Below, one piece after another: positions 42,654-52,663 of a stretch of DNA of 64,000 nucleotides (position 1 is the first letter of the stretch; the number at the start of each line of letters is the position of its first letter). The DNA comes from Phytophthora sp. 'mugwort' (Eukaryota > Oomycota > Peronosporomycetes > Peronosporales > Peronosporaceae), in contig JAUCEF010000016.1 of NCBI GenBank assembly GCA_033558025.1, forward strand, positions 4,216,001-4,280,000. Direction: 5' to 3'. The notes under the pieces are model-generated. The model saw only the letters and a list, made by a program, of their open reading frames with translations, had not been told where the DNA came from and did no database searches. A program made the translations under genes and the position numbers.

Positions 42654-43560
42654 ATGGCCAGCTTTATCAAGCTCGATTCCACGAACCTCGTTCAAGATGG
42701 GTACAACTCAACTCGGCGATACAGTTTCCCTGGTTTTGCTGCCGATTTTCGAGTTGTTTGTGCCGTTCAATCAATAAGCATGTACAACTCCGAATACAAT
42801 ATCGATACGACCTAGTTCTGGAACAACACTTTCGAAATCGAACTACCTACGGGTGCTACAACATCCATTGTGAGTATTAATCTCTCGGATGGTATTTACA
42901 CGTATGCCGATATCAATCGAAGCATCCAGACTGCTCTCGTTGATGATGGTGCCTATCTCATTGATCTATCTGGAAATAATGTTTTTTTACATCCAATTAT
43001 CGGAAAATAACGTATATTAGCTGCTCAGTTTGATTTCAGCGCTACCCCAACGACTCTACCTACCGTTGGAGGTACCTGGACTAGACCTGCTACTGATCTA
43101 TATAGCTGCGGCGGTTCTGGTTTCCTACTACGTGCGTTCCGCGCCTGATCATCGATAATGCTGAGTTTGGAAAGGTTGTTGGATTAACGGCTGGAACATC
43201 CATCGTCCCCTGCAACGGGTGCAAGCGCTCAACTTTCGACTACGAGCCCTCAGATCCACCCGACGAGTTCATACATCGTACGATGATCTAATTAAGAATG
43301 AAATACGTTGCGAGTGGCGATACTCTGAGTGCATTCGATCGAGGTGATGCATCGGCTGAACAGTTAATTAGCTACAAGCCGAGTCAACATGCTTGGATGA
43401 ACTGTCCCAGCGGCGCTCGTACGACGATTACGATCTCCATTTACAACCTGACTGATCAGAAGGTTAAGTTTCGAGATACTTCGGTCTCGATCATGCTTTT
43501 GCTGACCAAAAATATAAAGCCATTGCTTGTGTCGTTTGTTAGCGTAATGAGGCGGAAGTT
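42654..43560 (+). pseudogene. PLV penton (minor capsid) protein
   Basis: ATG 42654 opens MASFIKLDSTNLVQDGYNST. A TAG interrupts at about 42812. The block INLSDGIYTYADINRSIQTA, common in Polinton/PLV pentons (F-IP-G-YT--DLN--IQ), is at about 42883-42942. Then LSGNNVFLHPI, a broken middle part with a STSPQIHPTSSYIVR segment near 43240, and the end QHAWMNCPSGARTTITISIY, then FRDTSVSIMLLLTK. Single-jelly-roll pentons cap the five-fold vertices. Breaks are frequent, and the end is set at about 43560 because the terminal frame is uncertain. Confidence 0.75.
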
Positions 43561-43596
43561 ACAATCTAAAGCTCCCCGCTTGCATAGGCTTCTTCT

Positions 43597-44232
43597 TCAT
43601 GGCACGGGGCTAGCCATATGATCGCGAGCTTTCTGAGAACCTTTTGCCAATCTCTTAGCCTTTGTCTTTGGTTTGCCAACACCTACTCCATATCGACGGC
43701 AGACCCCATCTCGAAGAGATTTGATGAGGTCCCCATGTTCAGGTTTGGTAGCCTTGGAAAGCAGAAACTTCTCTCCGGTATCGACCGCATCAATAATAAT
43801 TCCCTTGCGCTTTGTGTAAGCGAGAGCACGTTTCGCCCCCTTCTTCACATCACTTATAGTTAGGCGTCCTCCTTCCTTATCACTATCATAAACCCCGATA
43901 GCCGTCATGGAGCGGATAGCAGCTCTCGCTGGAATAGCGCCCTGGGGAGCTGGGGAGCACCGAGTGCAGTTGCGAGAGCGGGAACAGTAGTATCTGCTGC
44001 TCGCTAAGAATGGCAGAGTCTTTAGCAAATTTGAATGCCTTTTTGATGCCTCCCCATAAATTCTCCCTGATACTGCCCCCGTGCATGCCTCCACCTGCAT
44101 TTGCTTGAAAGATATTCGATCTCCTTTTGGTAATAGCCAATCGCGTTCATTTACCTGATTTGTGAGCTCGAGGAGCTTTAGCATACGATTCAGGATGAAG
44201 ATGAAGCGTAGCACCAGAACAACTCTATTCAT
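43597..44232 (-). pseudogene. PLV small basic virion protein with adenain-type cleavage site
   Basis: Two overlapping minus-strand frames must join at about 43950. The first (44140 down) contains ITKRRSNIFQANAGGGMHGG and SIRENLWGGIKKAFKFAKDS. The second contains SDVKKGAKRALAYTKRKGI and ends KTKAKRLAKGSQKARDHM. MHGG-S matches the (M/I/L)-x-G-G|x consensus of the adenovirus maturation protease, and the WGGIKKAFKFAK stretch is an amphipathic basic helix like those of adenoviral minor core/cement precursors. It lies next to the protease gene on the same strand. Role (capsid cement or DNA condensation) is inferred. The start is uncertain. Confidence 0.5.
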
Positions 44233-44358
44233 CTTTTGTCAAGGATAGAGTATCTGACTTGAAATGCCCTCTTGAGCTTTGCCTCCGGGATTGATGATGA
44301 AACTGCCAACTCTTTGAACGTCAAGATTATATTAATCAATCTAATTTAATTTTAAATG

Positions 44359-44739
44359 CTAAAGACTGGTTAGATTCAAATCTTTGAATCTATCTAAGAG
44401 ATGCATCTTATGCTTTTGTTTGCAATATAGCCATAGCATGCATCATATTCCACAATAATTTCCGCATGACCCTTGGTATTGTTTAGGGTTGTATTTACCA
44501 ATTCTGTACTTAGTCGGAGCAGCTTCTCCCATACTATTAAAGTACTCAGCATCATGTACCGCTTGCCAATGTCCTACATCAAGGTTAGGAGGCCTCAATA
44601 AGACCAAGTACGTACCTTTTTTGGGGAGTGGACTCGTTATTTTACTCGATTCGAATATATTATCCAGGTGGACGCCTAATCGTTCCGCGAGTCCAATAAG
44701 ATCATGATCGCTTGTGATTGGCTTAATGAGATGAGCCAT
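44359..44739 (-). pseudogene. PLV adenain-like cysteine protease
   Basis: One nonsense codon away from intact. From ATG 44739 (MAHLIKPITSDHDLIGLAER) the frame shows KKGTYLVLLRPPNLDVGHWQ with the catalytic His, then AEYFNSMGEAAP with the acidic partner region, NPKQYQG with the oxyanion Gln, and SCGNYCGI with the catalytic Cys. A TGA follows, then CMLWLYCKQKHKMHLLDRFK to a TAG at 44359. Order and spacing are those of the Ulp1-like maturation proteases of adenovirus, Polintons and PLVs, which trim capsid precursors. An upstream ATG (44775) overlaps the palindrome and is less likely. It is divergent from the capsid gene. Confidence 0.85.
44371..44388. terminator. Palindrome within the end of the protease gene
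   Basis: GATTCAAATCTTTGAATC is an almost perfect inverted repeat placed a few codons before the protease stop (minus strand). It could form a hairpin near the 3' end of the transcript; a role in termination is only a guess. Confidence 0.25.
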
Positions 44740-44767
44740 AATATTTAACTTCGGCGAAAGTATATTA

Positions 44768-44783
44768 GAATCCATATCGATTC
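44768..44783. promoter_or_regulatory. Candidate PLV bidirectional promoter palindrome (protease/capsid)
   Basis: GAATCCATATCGATTC is a near-perfect palindrome (arms GAATC/GATTC, ATAT core). It stands between protease ATG 44739 (-) and capsid ATG 44788 (+) and is followed directly by AGCG-ATG. It agrees with the site at 41916-41931 in 13 of 16 positions, and both are followed by AGCGAT. Confidence 0.65.
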
Positions 44784-44787
44784 AGCG

Positions 44788-46507
44788 ATGAGCGAAACTC
44801 AACTATCCGACCAATATTTGTACCAGAGCTCGCTCAAGAGCGACCCGGAGATCAAGGTATCTTCCGGTAAGCGAATACCCTTCGTAATCGATCTCAATCA
44901 GGGATCGTACCAGAATGGTGTCATTATTGTTGATGCTACTGCCCAGCTGAATGGGAGTGAAGGATTCGCTTGTCTTCGCGATACCTACATCGTGTACCGT
45001 ACAAGGTCTCGATGAAGAACGATAGTACTGCCCAGACTTTACCAGCTAACCGCTTCTATTCTACACTCGAATGCGGTAACTGGAACGTAATCGATAGCAT
45101 GTCGCTTCAACTCAACGGGAAGACTGTTGTGAGTATGGCTGACTATAAACTGTTTTGAAACAAAATCCGAGCTCAGACAAGCTACAGTTCTCGGTATGTT
45201 GAGAAGCATGGAGCTGAGTCGTTCCTTGATCCGGATGCCGCTCAGTCAGCTTTGTATAGTTCTGCTACATCATCTACTACGGGAGATGGTTACACTAATA
45301 TTACTGCCTTCTCATCTTCGTTTGCTACTACTGGCCCATCTGGTGGTGCCTCTATCGTTAATGATGGTGTTGTAAAGCGTCTGTTGTCGAACCCTCCTAA
45401 CGCTGAATCTGAATTCTCCACGTCGTGGCCTTCACGTGGTGCTGCTGCAGCTTCTACTACAATCTCAAATCAATTAGCGCGTGGTGCCTTCGTAGCTGGT
45501 GCTGCTACTGCTAACGCGATCATGGGAACGTGGAACTACATGCTCAAGATCAAGCTAACTGATCTACATCCCATTTTCAAGGGGTCAGACCTCATGGCGA
45601 ACCCTCAGATCCGCCTACGCTTCCGTGTCAACCAGGGTACTTCCATTATTCCTGTCGACGCATCGAAGAATATGTCTTTCACGAGCACTACTCTCGCAAG
45701 TGGCAATACCTGTCCGGTGATGGTTTCTGCTTCATGGACTGGTAATCCCATGGCTGGTGTCCTTGCTGCTTCTGCCGGGTTCAGTTTTGCTTGGGGTGCT
45801 GTCGTTAATGCCCTTGACCCTTCAATTGATGGTACTTATATGCCTTTCATCACTTCGCGTATTTATGTACCCCGTTCGTCCATCTTGAGAACCCTCAGGC
45901 AGTCATTTCCAAGCCTGTGAAGAAGGTCCGCTTTAATGATTGCTACGCACAACTGTTTTATCAGCGTGCTGGAATTGGTAAGCAATCGACTCAACACAAT
46001 ACTGCTTTCGATCTACAGTTATCAGCTTCTGTTAAGAATGCTAAATATGTTATTCTCTTTCCTTTCGCCGAGCAGAGTGGTGATGTTGCTTCTGCTGCTG
46101 TTCAGGAGTTTCAGAGTCCGTTTGGTTCAGCTCCTTGGACTCTTCACCCTGATTCGAGTATCCGTAACTTTAATGTTCGTATCGGTTCCCAGCAAGCCTT
46201 TGATATCAGCCATGACTATGACTTCCATCACTTTATTAACGAGGTGACCAAAATCTCAGCGATTAATGGTGATTAACTCCTGAGCTGGTGAATGGACTTC
46301 TGGCCTATCAGACTTGGTTGCTAACAAATCGTGTCCTCAGTGCCGATGTGAATCGTCTCACAGAGCGTGATGTACCCCCAATGGATTCAGATCCAAGGTG
46401 TAAATGCGGGTTGTCAAGGTACCAACATGATCGTGATCGTGGTTAGCGAGCAGGAGCTGACTTTGGATAGACTAACTGGGGGAGTAATAGATTTCACCAC
46501 CGCTTAG
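44788..46507 (+). pseudogene. PLV major capsid protein (double jelly roll)
   Basis: ATG 44788 opens MSETQLSDQYLYQSSLKSDP. A frame change at about 45000 leads to LECGNWNVIDSMSLQLNGKT, a TGA at 45158-45160 stands where Trp is expected, then a long frame (45164-45885) with MGTWNYMLKIKLTDLHPIFK and LMANPQIRLRFRVNQGT. After another shift, VRFNDCYAQLFYQRAGIGKQ and FNVRIGSQQAFDISHDYDFH follow. Two more shifts give LLTNRVLSADVNRLTERDVP and IVVSEQELTLDRLTGGVIDF at the end (TAG 46505-46507). Length of about 570 aa and the C-terminal pattern (RxLxADVxR, SIQIQG-N type, LTxDxLTG) fit PLV/Polinton capsid proteins, which build T-number icosahedral shells. Four frameshifts and one nonsense codon. Confidence 0.85.
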
Positions 46508-46524
46508 AAATAAAACTCAATAGC

Positions 46525-46823
46525 TTAGTTCAAATCTTGAAGTAGTTTAGGACACTTCTCAATAACAAATTGACTCTTACGAAGCCAATCGATATAGTTT
46601 GAATCCAATCGACTAATCTGCTTGAGGGTCTTACCGCGATATTTGTCCTAAGTCATCATATATGAGTTATCATCGTTAAGAAACTTGGAGTGGAGGAATA
46701 TCTTGATTTCCTCACTAATATTTAGACTGCGTTGGTTGAATATCCATCGACAATAACCAGGATCAGTATATACTTCTTCGATTTTGGTGCCCTTGTATTT
46801 TTCAAAGTTAGTTCGCTCGACAT
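46525..46823 (-). pseudogene. PLV small protein with two KYxGxT repeats
   Basis: From ATG 46823, after an immediate one-base frame change, two related units follow: FEKYKGTKIEEVYTDPGYCR and, after a TAG, DKYRGKTLKQISRLDSNYID plus WLRKSQFVIEKC. The pattern F-KY-GKT--EI---D--Y--W resembles a short unit (DUF3820-like) found next to viral and phage nucleases and replication proteins. The gene would encode about 99 aa. It is convergent with the capsid gene (18 bp between stops). Confidence 0.5.
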
Positions 46824-47001
46824 GTTATCAGCTGGGTGTATCTGTATACATAGCCTCTTAATTTTGAGAAAAATAATAAATTATGAATCTTTAGAGGACT
46901 CCTGTGAAATTCATAATGTATTTCTGAAATTCATAAATTGTCATGAAATTTAGAATTGTTAGCTTAATCACTTCGAGTTAAATAACTTTGGTGCTTCTTT
47001 G

Positions 47002-47401
47002 TCAATATATGCTTACTCTTATTGTATCGACTATATATCGAGCCACATTCACATTAAATCTTTCTTCTCGGGTCGTACTTTTCTGGGAGGTTATTGAGCT
47101 TCTCTTCCCCAATTCGAAATGAATGCATTTGGTATTGTTTATAGCCACTTGCTTATGCTCATAGATATCGATATTTTTTGTGATCTCATGCTCGCTGATC
47201 AATTTTATATCAAAACTATCGACCCCACCGTTCTTGAAATGTTCATAAATTGTACGAAACGACTTGCCAGTTCTTAACCATGCGGTATAATTACCTCTAA
47301 CATCATTCCAGTATAACTGTTGTGGTTTGGTTGAGCTCCCAATGAAGACGATAGAATCGTCAATCGTCTTTGTTCGAAATCTTATATATGAATCCTTTCA
47401 T
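47002..47401 (-). pseudogene. PLV-associated GIY-YIG-like endonuclease domain protein
   Basis: ATG 47401 gives MKGFIYKISNKDD, then a frameshift, then DSIVFIGSSTK. The two together mimic the GIY...YIG strands (here FIY and VFIG). The same frame continues without stop to 47002 with TIYEHFKNGGVDSFDIKLIS and IYEHKQVAINNTKCIHFE, which fits the accessory helices of GIY-YIG proteins common in giant viruses and their parasites. The canonical Tyr of YIG is Phe and the catalytic Arg is not evident, so nuclease activity is doubtful even without the frameshift. A TATAAA-like AT-rich stretch lies just upstream. Confidence 0.5.
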
Positions 47402-47683
47402 AATATTTTATACCTTTATATTTATCTATTAGGATGGAACGTCTTTATGTTTCTTTTATCCTGATAGTTGAATAAATCCATATAAGCAAAACAAAATGAT
47501 TCTTTATATTCACAACATGATGCACCTTTGCATATTTCGCTATTAGGACCTTTTGAGAACAAAAAATATGTCTCTTTACATATTGGCTATCGACAGGGGC
47601 TGCTTAAATTATATAGGGTTTTATCCCTTTGCTAATTCATGGGTTAAACATTGTTTTAGTATATCCAGATGGAATTATAAAAA
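47402..47683. other. AT-rich junction between viral element and piggyBac relic
   Basis: No gene. One edge of the viral element is expected here. A GGGTTAA word at 47641-47647 could be the TTAA end of the piggyBac element, but no matching right end was confirmed. Confidence 0.3.
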
Positions 47684-49480
47684 ATGAGCGGGATGATGTG
47701 CTGTAAACCATTACTGACACCGTCGACTATTGTGCCATCTGTAGACAAGTACAAGACCAAGCTGAAGCACAAGAACTCTATTCAACCTCATCAAATCGTG
47801 TGCTTCATCGGTTTGCTGGTCGCGCGTGCACTTGAGCCGCGCCGGGAGAGTCTAAGTCGTCCTTGGGTCACCAAGATTGAAGGGGCGTTGTCTCGCGGTA
47901 CATTTTCTCAGTCGAGATCGCTTCCAGGATATCGCGCGGTTCTTGCATTTCAACGACAACGCGAGACAGGCAGATAGTTGTGACCGTGCTTCAAGATCCG
48001 GCCCGTCGTACAAGCGCTGCAGAAAACATTATTTCGCGGGTATCAACTTGGGCCGCGTATCTCATTTGATGAAGGCATGGTTCCCATGCGTCACCGCCGT
48101 AATCTGATGCGCCAGTTCATGCCAATGAAGCCAAACAAGTGGGGAACCAAGTTCTACTTGACATGCTGCGCAGAGACGGCGTACTGCTCCAGTTACTGAG
48201 TGCATCGATCACGGATACCTGGAACATGTTCCGGGTATCCGTGATAATGCTATAACGGTGCATCCTTTACATGTACAGCATGTAACGTACTACTGACTAA
48301 CGGATGTGATTGTGTGCTGTGCAGACTGGAAATATACTGCGGGAAGGCAAACGACAGTGAAGATTCTGTCGCCCAGCGAGCAGTTTTGAAGAACTTGACG
48401 CACGTGCGCTTCGAGGCCAACCAGCACAACGTTTGATATGCACGGACAACTTCTACGCCTCGCTCCCTCTCTCGCACAAGTTACCAGCAAGGGCTACAGA
48501 CACGTTGGGACGATCCGGAAAGACCGCAAAGGTTGGCGTACTGCCATCGAGTTCACGTAAAAGAAGCGTCCGAAACGTATGCCTCGGGGGACGTACCGCA
48601 TGGGAGTTTGGAGAAGCATCCGGAAATTGCGGCGCTGGCTTGGATGGATAATAAGCCACTTCGTTTCCTGGCGGCTGGCTGCTCTACCCACCTAACCGAG
48701 GTCACGCATCGTGAGCGAGATGGTTTTGTCTCCGTCATCCCATGTCCGAGACTGGTGCGTGATTACGACGAGGCAATGGGGGAGTAGATGTGCATGATCA
48801 ACTACGGCTACAAAGATACTCTATTCAACGTGCAATTCGAATGCGGAAGTACTACAAGGCTCTCTTTCTTGGCTGGTCGACCTCGCACTGGTGAACGCAA
48901 TTATCGTGCACAAGCTCGCAATGAACGAGGCAACCAGCCTGTTCCTACCCATGCCGCGTTCCTGAGGCGCTTACACACGGATCTATTGAGCCAACGAGCG
49001 AGGATTTTGCAGGTGTTGATGACATGAGGATCTTGTCACGGAGCCGTTACCATGCCACCCACATATGCTGGAGAAGACCGAAGAGATGAATGGCTCCAAG
49101 CGCAGACAGTGGTTGTGCAAAGTCTGCTCTGCGTACGCTGGTGCTGGCGTTCGCAGTTACGAAGCCAGTTATTTCTGTGCTACCTGCTCTGGAGCCAAGA
49201 ATGGCAGGGTGGGCCTCTGCAACAAGCCGCGGCGCCTTCGGCATGGCAGCGCGCTCACGTGCGACTGGTGCGGCACCAAAGCTGGAAGAACGGCACGGCC
49301 ATACCTCCTCCACTTCAGGACAAGATCAGATTTGCGAACAAGTTCCGCCCGGATGTTGGTAGCAAAGCGCAGGGAGGGTAGGCAGATGAAGAGTGAGGGG
49401 GAAGTGAATGAGAGCATTCGCGGAATGATGGTCAATTTGGCGCGGATTGATTGTCCTGTCCTTGTCGTTGGGAGTAGTCG
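47684..49480 (+). pseudogene. piggyBac-type transposase (DDE_Tnp_1_7), broken
   Basis: Blocks in order across several frames: IQPHQIVCFIGLLVARALEP, then SRDRFQDIARFLHFNDNARQ, then the first catalytic region around 48065 (SFDEG and MRQFMPM in different frames), then KASETYASGDVP-like and WMDNKPLRFLAAGCSTH at about 48570-48690, the GVDVHDQ-type third acidic block near 48790, and the C-terminal cysteine-rich finger (KRRQWLCKVCSAY, then SYEASYFCATCSGAKNGRVG and LCNKPRR at about 49090-49240). The finger normally binds the terminal repeats. Many frameshifts; dead. The extreme N-terminus is missing. Confidence 0.8.
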
Positions 49481-49559
49481 TTTCGCAGGGAGATCTCAAT
49501 ACGGAGTGTTTTGTATTGTTCTTGTACTGCACATCACCTAGCTAGCCAATCAGCGGGCT

Positions 49560-50230
49560 TAATTCGAGCACGTCAACATGCGAAAGTGCTTCAAGCATGA
49601 TATAATGCACTGATTTTCGGTATACGTTAGTTCATATGTTAAGAATAACGGAGAATCCATAACTATCTTCGGATTAGAGGGTTAAGAGCGCACCCAACAC
49701 TACGACTCGGTCATCTACTTGACAAGAACACCAGCACGTGTAAGAGAAACCTGATCCAAAGCTGTGACCCCACCAGCCACGGAGTGTGACAATTCTGCTC
49801 GTGGCTCGGCAGAACTAACACCGCTAGTAAACCAGCCTCTTGTCCGCGCAAAATCAAACTGCTACTAAAGTTGAGCGCATTCTGGAAAGCAGCATCTCAA
49901 TTAGGTGGGTCGCAAGATTGGACATCGCCTGCGTCGGTGACTAACCGTTTATCGGATACGCTAGAGCGGTGGCTGCTAGCCTCTGTCTGGGAGTGCGCTC
50001 TTTTCCGAGCTAAAATGTAGAACTACAAGTTACAAAATAGCTCGTTGCACGCCTAGCAGTAAGGAGTAAGACCTCCCCTGTATCCATTCATAGGTAGCGA
50101 TTGCATTCGTAGTGTATCATGACCTTCAACCTGACGTCATTTGCAATTGTTAGATGACGCATTTTTATATTTGAATCTGTCAAAAATCGTATTTGTTTGA
50201 TTAGGGGGAGTTCAACTCAGAGTTTTCTTG
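49560..50230. other. Intergenic with a possible small inverted-repeat element
   Basis: No gene. TTAG......AAGAGCGCACCC at about 49674-49695 faces an inverted GGGAGTGCGCTCTT......CTAA at about 49989-50013. The arms share AAGAGCGCAC and TTAG and could mark a 340-bp MITE, but the match is weak. Confidence 0.35.
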
Positions 50231-50239
50231 GGAGCAATT

Positions 50240-51623
50240 GTGTCAAAAGAACTGCCACCTGTTTCTTCTTGACTGCCCGATCTTTAGTGACGGACAAAAA
50301 ACAATCCCCATGTTATTGACCGACATATACTCCGTGAGCTGATAATCAAGGATTTCCTCTGCGGCGATGCCACCGTCCGAGAATAAGAAGATGCGCGCGC
50401 TAATTTTGCGCATGCTCTTCCAGGGACTCCTGCTGGCGCAGATACACGACTGGGACAACTGGTAAAAAGCCCAGCGAGTCTATCGAAGTGCTGCTTAAGC
50501 TGAGTGCCGGTTTGTCAGTGTACCGCTACATCAATCCTCGGTCGAATGACCGATGCGTCCTCTCGTTCTGTAACATCAAGTGCTGAAGATGAAGGACAAC
50601 GAGTTCTACCAGTCTGTTCGGAAATGAAGGAACTCGTTCTGCTTCATTGCGGGACTTACCCAGGGAGATCCTGTGTTTCGCAACAGAACCAACCGAAAGC
50701 AACGAAATCCCATGCTTCAACTGGCTGTCACTTTGAAGTAGTATGTTGGGTTCGGCACGGGAATGCGATCGGCAAGATTGCGAAGGCATATTGCGTCGGA
50801 GCAGATACCGTGACTCTTTATGTGAGACATGTTCAGAAGGCCCTACTCCGTCACTTCAACCGCTTTGTATCGTATCCGTCACGTACTCGCCGTATCGAAA
50901 GCAGCGCGTTTCTTCGCGAGTGATACGGCCTCGAAGGTTGTGTCGAATTCGTCGATGGGACCCACGTGATTTTCGACCAGAGGCCACATATCGACGCTGG
51001 TCTGCACTTCAACCGCAAGGCGCGCTACCGTTTGAATGTCCAGGTGATCTGAGACGAAGATAATCGGATTCGGATGGCATTTACTGGATGGCCGGGCTCC
51101 TGTAACGACTCAACCGTGTTCGCCCGAATGCCGATGGCGACAGAGCCTGCGAAATACTTCGACAGTGATCAGTATTTGATCGGAGATAAAGGATATGCTC
51201 TTTCCAATATTTAATCGGAGATACAGGATATGCTCTTTCCAATCGGATCGTGTCATTCAAGCGCCCGGCACCCGAACGACCTGGTAACACAAGATTCAAT
51301 GAGGTATTGTCGAGTGCTCGAGACGTCTACGAGAACTGCATCGGGCAGCTCAAGAATCGTTGGATGTCTCTCAAGGGTGTTCGAACGCAGATCAAGGTGA
51401 AGATCGATTTCACAATTGTGAACAACCAAGTATTGTGTGCGTCATGCTGCACAACATCGGTTTTAACTTGAAAGATGTGTGGTGGAAGACAAGGTGGACG
51501 ACATGGACAACGATGACCAACCCCTTACAGCCAAGCGTTGATGACAACACTGCCAGCGCAGGCAAGGCCAAACGCAAGAAACCCAAGGACGCTGTGATGG
51601 GACGTTGTGTAGTGCTGATGTGA
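50240..51623 (+). pseudogene. PIF/Harbinger transposase 1
   Basis: The catalytic core is readable in pieces: HGNAIGKIAKAYCVGADTVT (N-terminal helical part, about 50758), FVDGTHVIFDQRP (first Asp, about 50950), FTGWPGSCNDSTVF (second Asp, about 51085), YLIGDKGYALSN (about 51175) and YENCIGQLKNRWMSLKG (Glu, about 51330). All three acidic residues survive, but several frameshifts, one caused by a 35-bp tandem duplication, break the gene. A Myb/SANT-like gene lies downstream on the other strand, the usual partner of Harbinger transposases. Confidence 0.75.
51179..51243 (+). repeat. 35-bp tandem duplication inside Harbinger transposase 1
   Basis: The 30-bp unit beginning ATCGGAGATAAAGGATATGC at 51179 recurs at 51214 with one change (A to C). 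The period of 35 is not a multiple of three, so the event itself frameshifts the transposase just after the GDKGYALSN block. Confidence 0.85.
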
Positions 51624-51736
51624 GTGCGTAGTAGGAAGTCTTTTTCACTCATAAACTATTAACCACTTGGTTTCTCACGTACAAGGAGGCCTACCGCACG
51701 TGCATGGTGACACTCTACATCGCTTGCCGCCGTCGC

Positions 51737-52663
51737 CTAATCGAAGAAGGCGCTGACTGTCTTCTTTACGTCGTCGACGCCCATACCGCTCATCAGCAAC
51801 TGCCTTACCATCTTATTCTGCTATTCCTCGCGTTTCTGAATTATCGCCTATTCTTGCTCGCTCTTCTTCAACATCAGCTCTTGTTCTCAGAGTTCGAGGT
51901 CTCGCTTAAGTTGTTTATCTCGCATGTCCATCTCGCGCTCGAGCTTACGCTCTTCAAAATACAAGTGCTCGACAGACTGCTCTGTCAATAATGTTCCGAA
52001 GTCTTTGCGCTTGCAGTCCATGGTCTTTTGGGCACCTCTCGTCTCGGCAGCCACACCAGCAACAGGATTAGTATCATACGCGAGGGCTGGTGTTAATGCT
52101 GATGCGCATTGATACAATCGCTGTCATGATCACTCTCAGTCGGGTAAATATTGAAGTCGTAGTCCCCACCTCCGGGTCGCTTAGCACTGGCTCATGCTGC
52201 TGCGACACTGGGCTGACGTCCGCCTGCTCTCCAGAGATCGCGTCAATGTGGCTGTAGAATGGGCAGCGCTTCTCCAACGTCGACTCTAACGTCATCCCCG
52301 CTGCCATCATTTCATCGGTGATGCATAACCCAGTTTGCTTGTCCGCTCGATCACGAACCTTCTTGTACCGATTGAAGTGTGACTTCCATCGGCTTTGGCT
52401 CGTCTTGGCTTTCCACTTTACAGGCTTCATCCCGTCTGCCTTGGTTGCGCGCTTGGTTGTCTTCTACATGTAGTTACTCATTCGAGCAAATGCCATGATC
52501 TTCGTCAAACCTGCTCCATGCTTAATAACTTTGCCGATCATGGACTCGCCTTTGATGATCTTGTAGTTCTTGGGCTCCTCACCACCATAGCTTGGAGCTG
52601 CTCCAGAGTCGTGCGGCCATACTTCTGCCTCGACGGCGCCTTGCTTACCTTTGCTTTCCCCAT
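51737..52663 (-). pseudogene. Myb/SANT-like DNA-binding partner of Harbinger 1
   Basis: ATG 52663 opens MGKAKVSKAPSRQKYGRTTL. After a frameshift the text continues EEPKNYKIIKGESMIGKVIK, AKTSQSRWKSHFNRYKKVRD (Myb/SANT-like helix pattern), LEKRCPFYSHIDAISGEQAD, then a coiled-coil-like tail (EERKLEREMDMRDKQLKRDL) ending MSGMGVDDVKKTVSAFFD at 51737. Three in-frame stops lie in the tail. Harbinger elements encode such a protein to bring the transposase to the terminal repeats. It is tail-to-tail with the transposase, as in the next element. Confidence 0.65.

Larger units (their letters stand above)
38161..47401. mobile_element. Endogenous polinton-like virus (PLV), decayed
   Basis: Nine genes on both strands form a virion-morphogenesis set: unknown protein (+, 38.2-39.4), S74 fibre (-), packaging ATPase (+), penton (+), small basic protein with an adenain-type cleavage motif (-), adenain-like protease (-), major capsid protein (+), small two-repeat protein (-) and GIY-YIG-like protein (-). 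The joint presence of double-jelly-roll capsid, penton, A32-like ATPase and adenain-like protease defines the Polinton/PLV/adintovirus group. Limits are given by the outer genes; no terminal inverted repeat or target duplication was found. No polymerase, helicase or integrase was seen, so one arm is missing or the element is a reduced PLV. Multiple frameshifts and nonsense codons show it is a fossil. A hAT scrap flanks the left side and a piggyBac relic the right. Confidence 0.85.

Noticed and set aside
42611..42880. 89-codon frame overlapping the penton start
   Set aside because: Out of frame with the recognisable penton sequence; no motif.
43886..44140. Separate small gene MAITKRRSNIF...
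   Set aside because: Treated as the N-terminal part of the same small viral protein whose C-terminal part is in the overlapping frame; a frameshift explains both.
49674..50013. MITE with AAGAGCGCAC arms
   Set aside because: Only about 14 matched positions per arm and no target duplication; kept as a possibility in the region note, not called.
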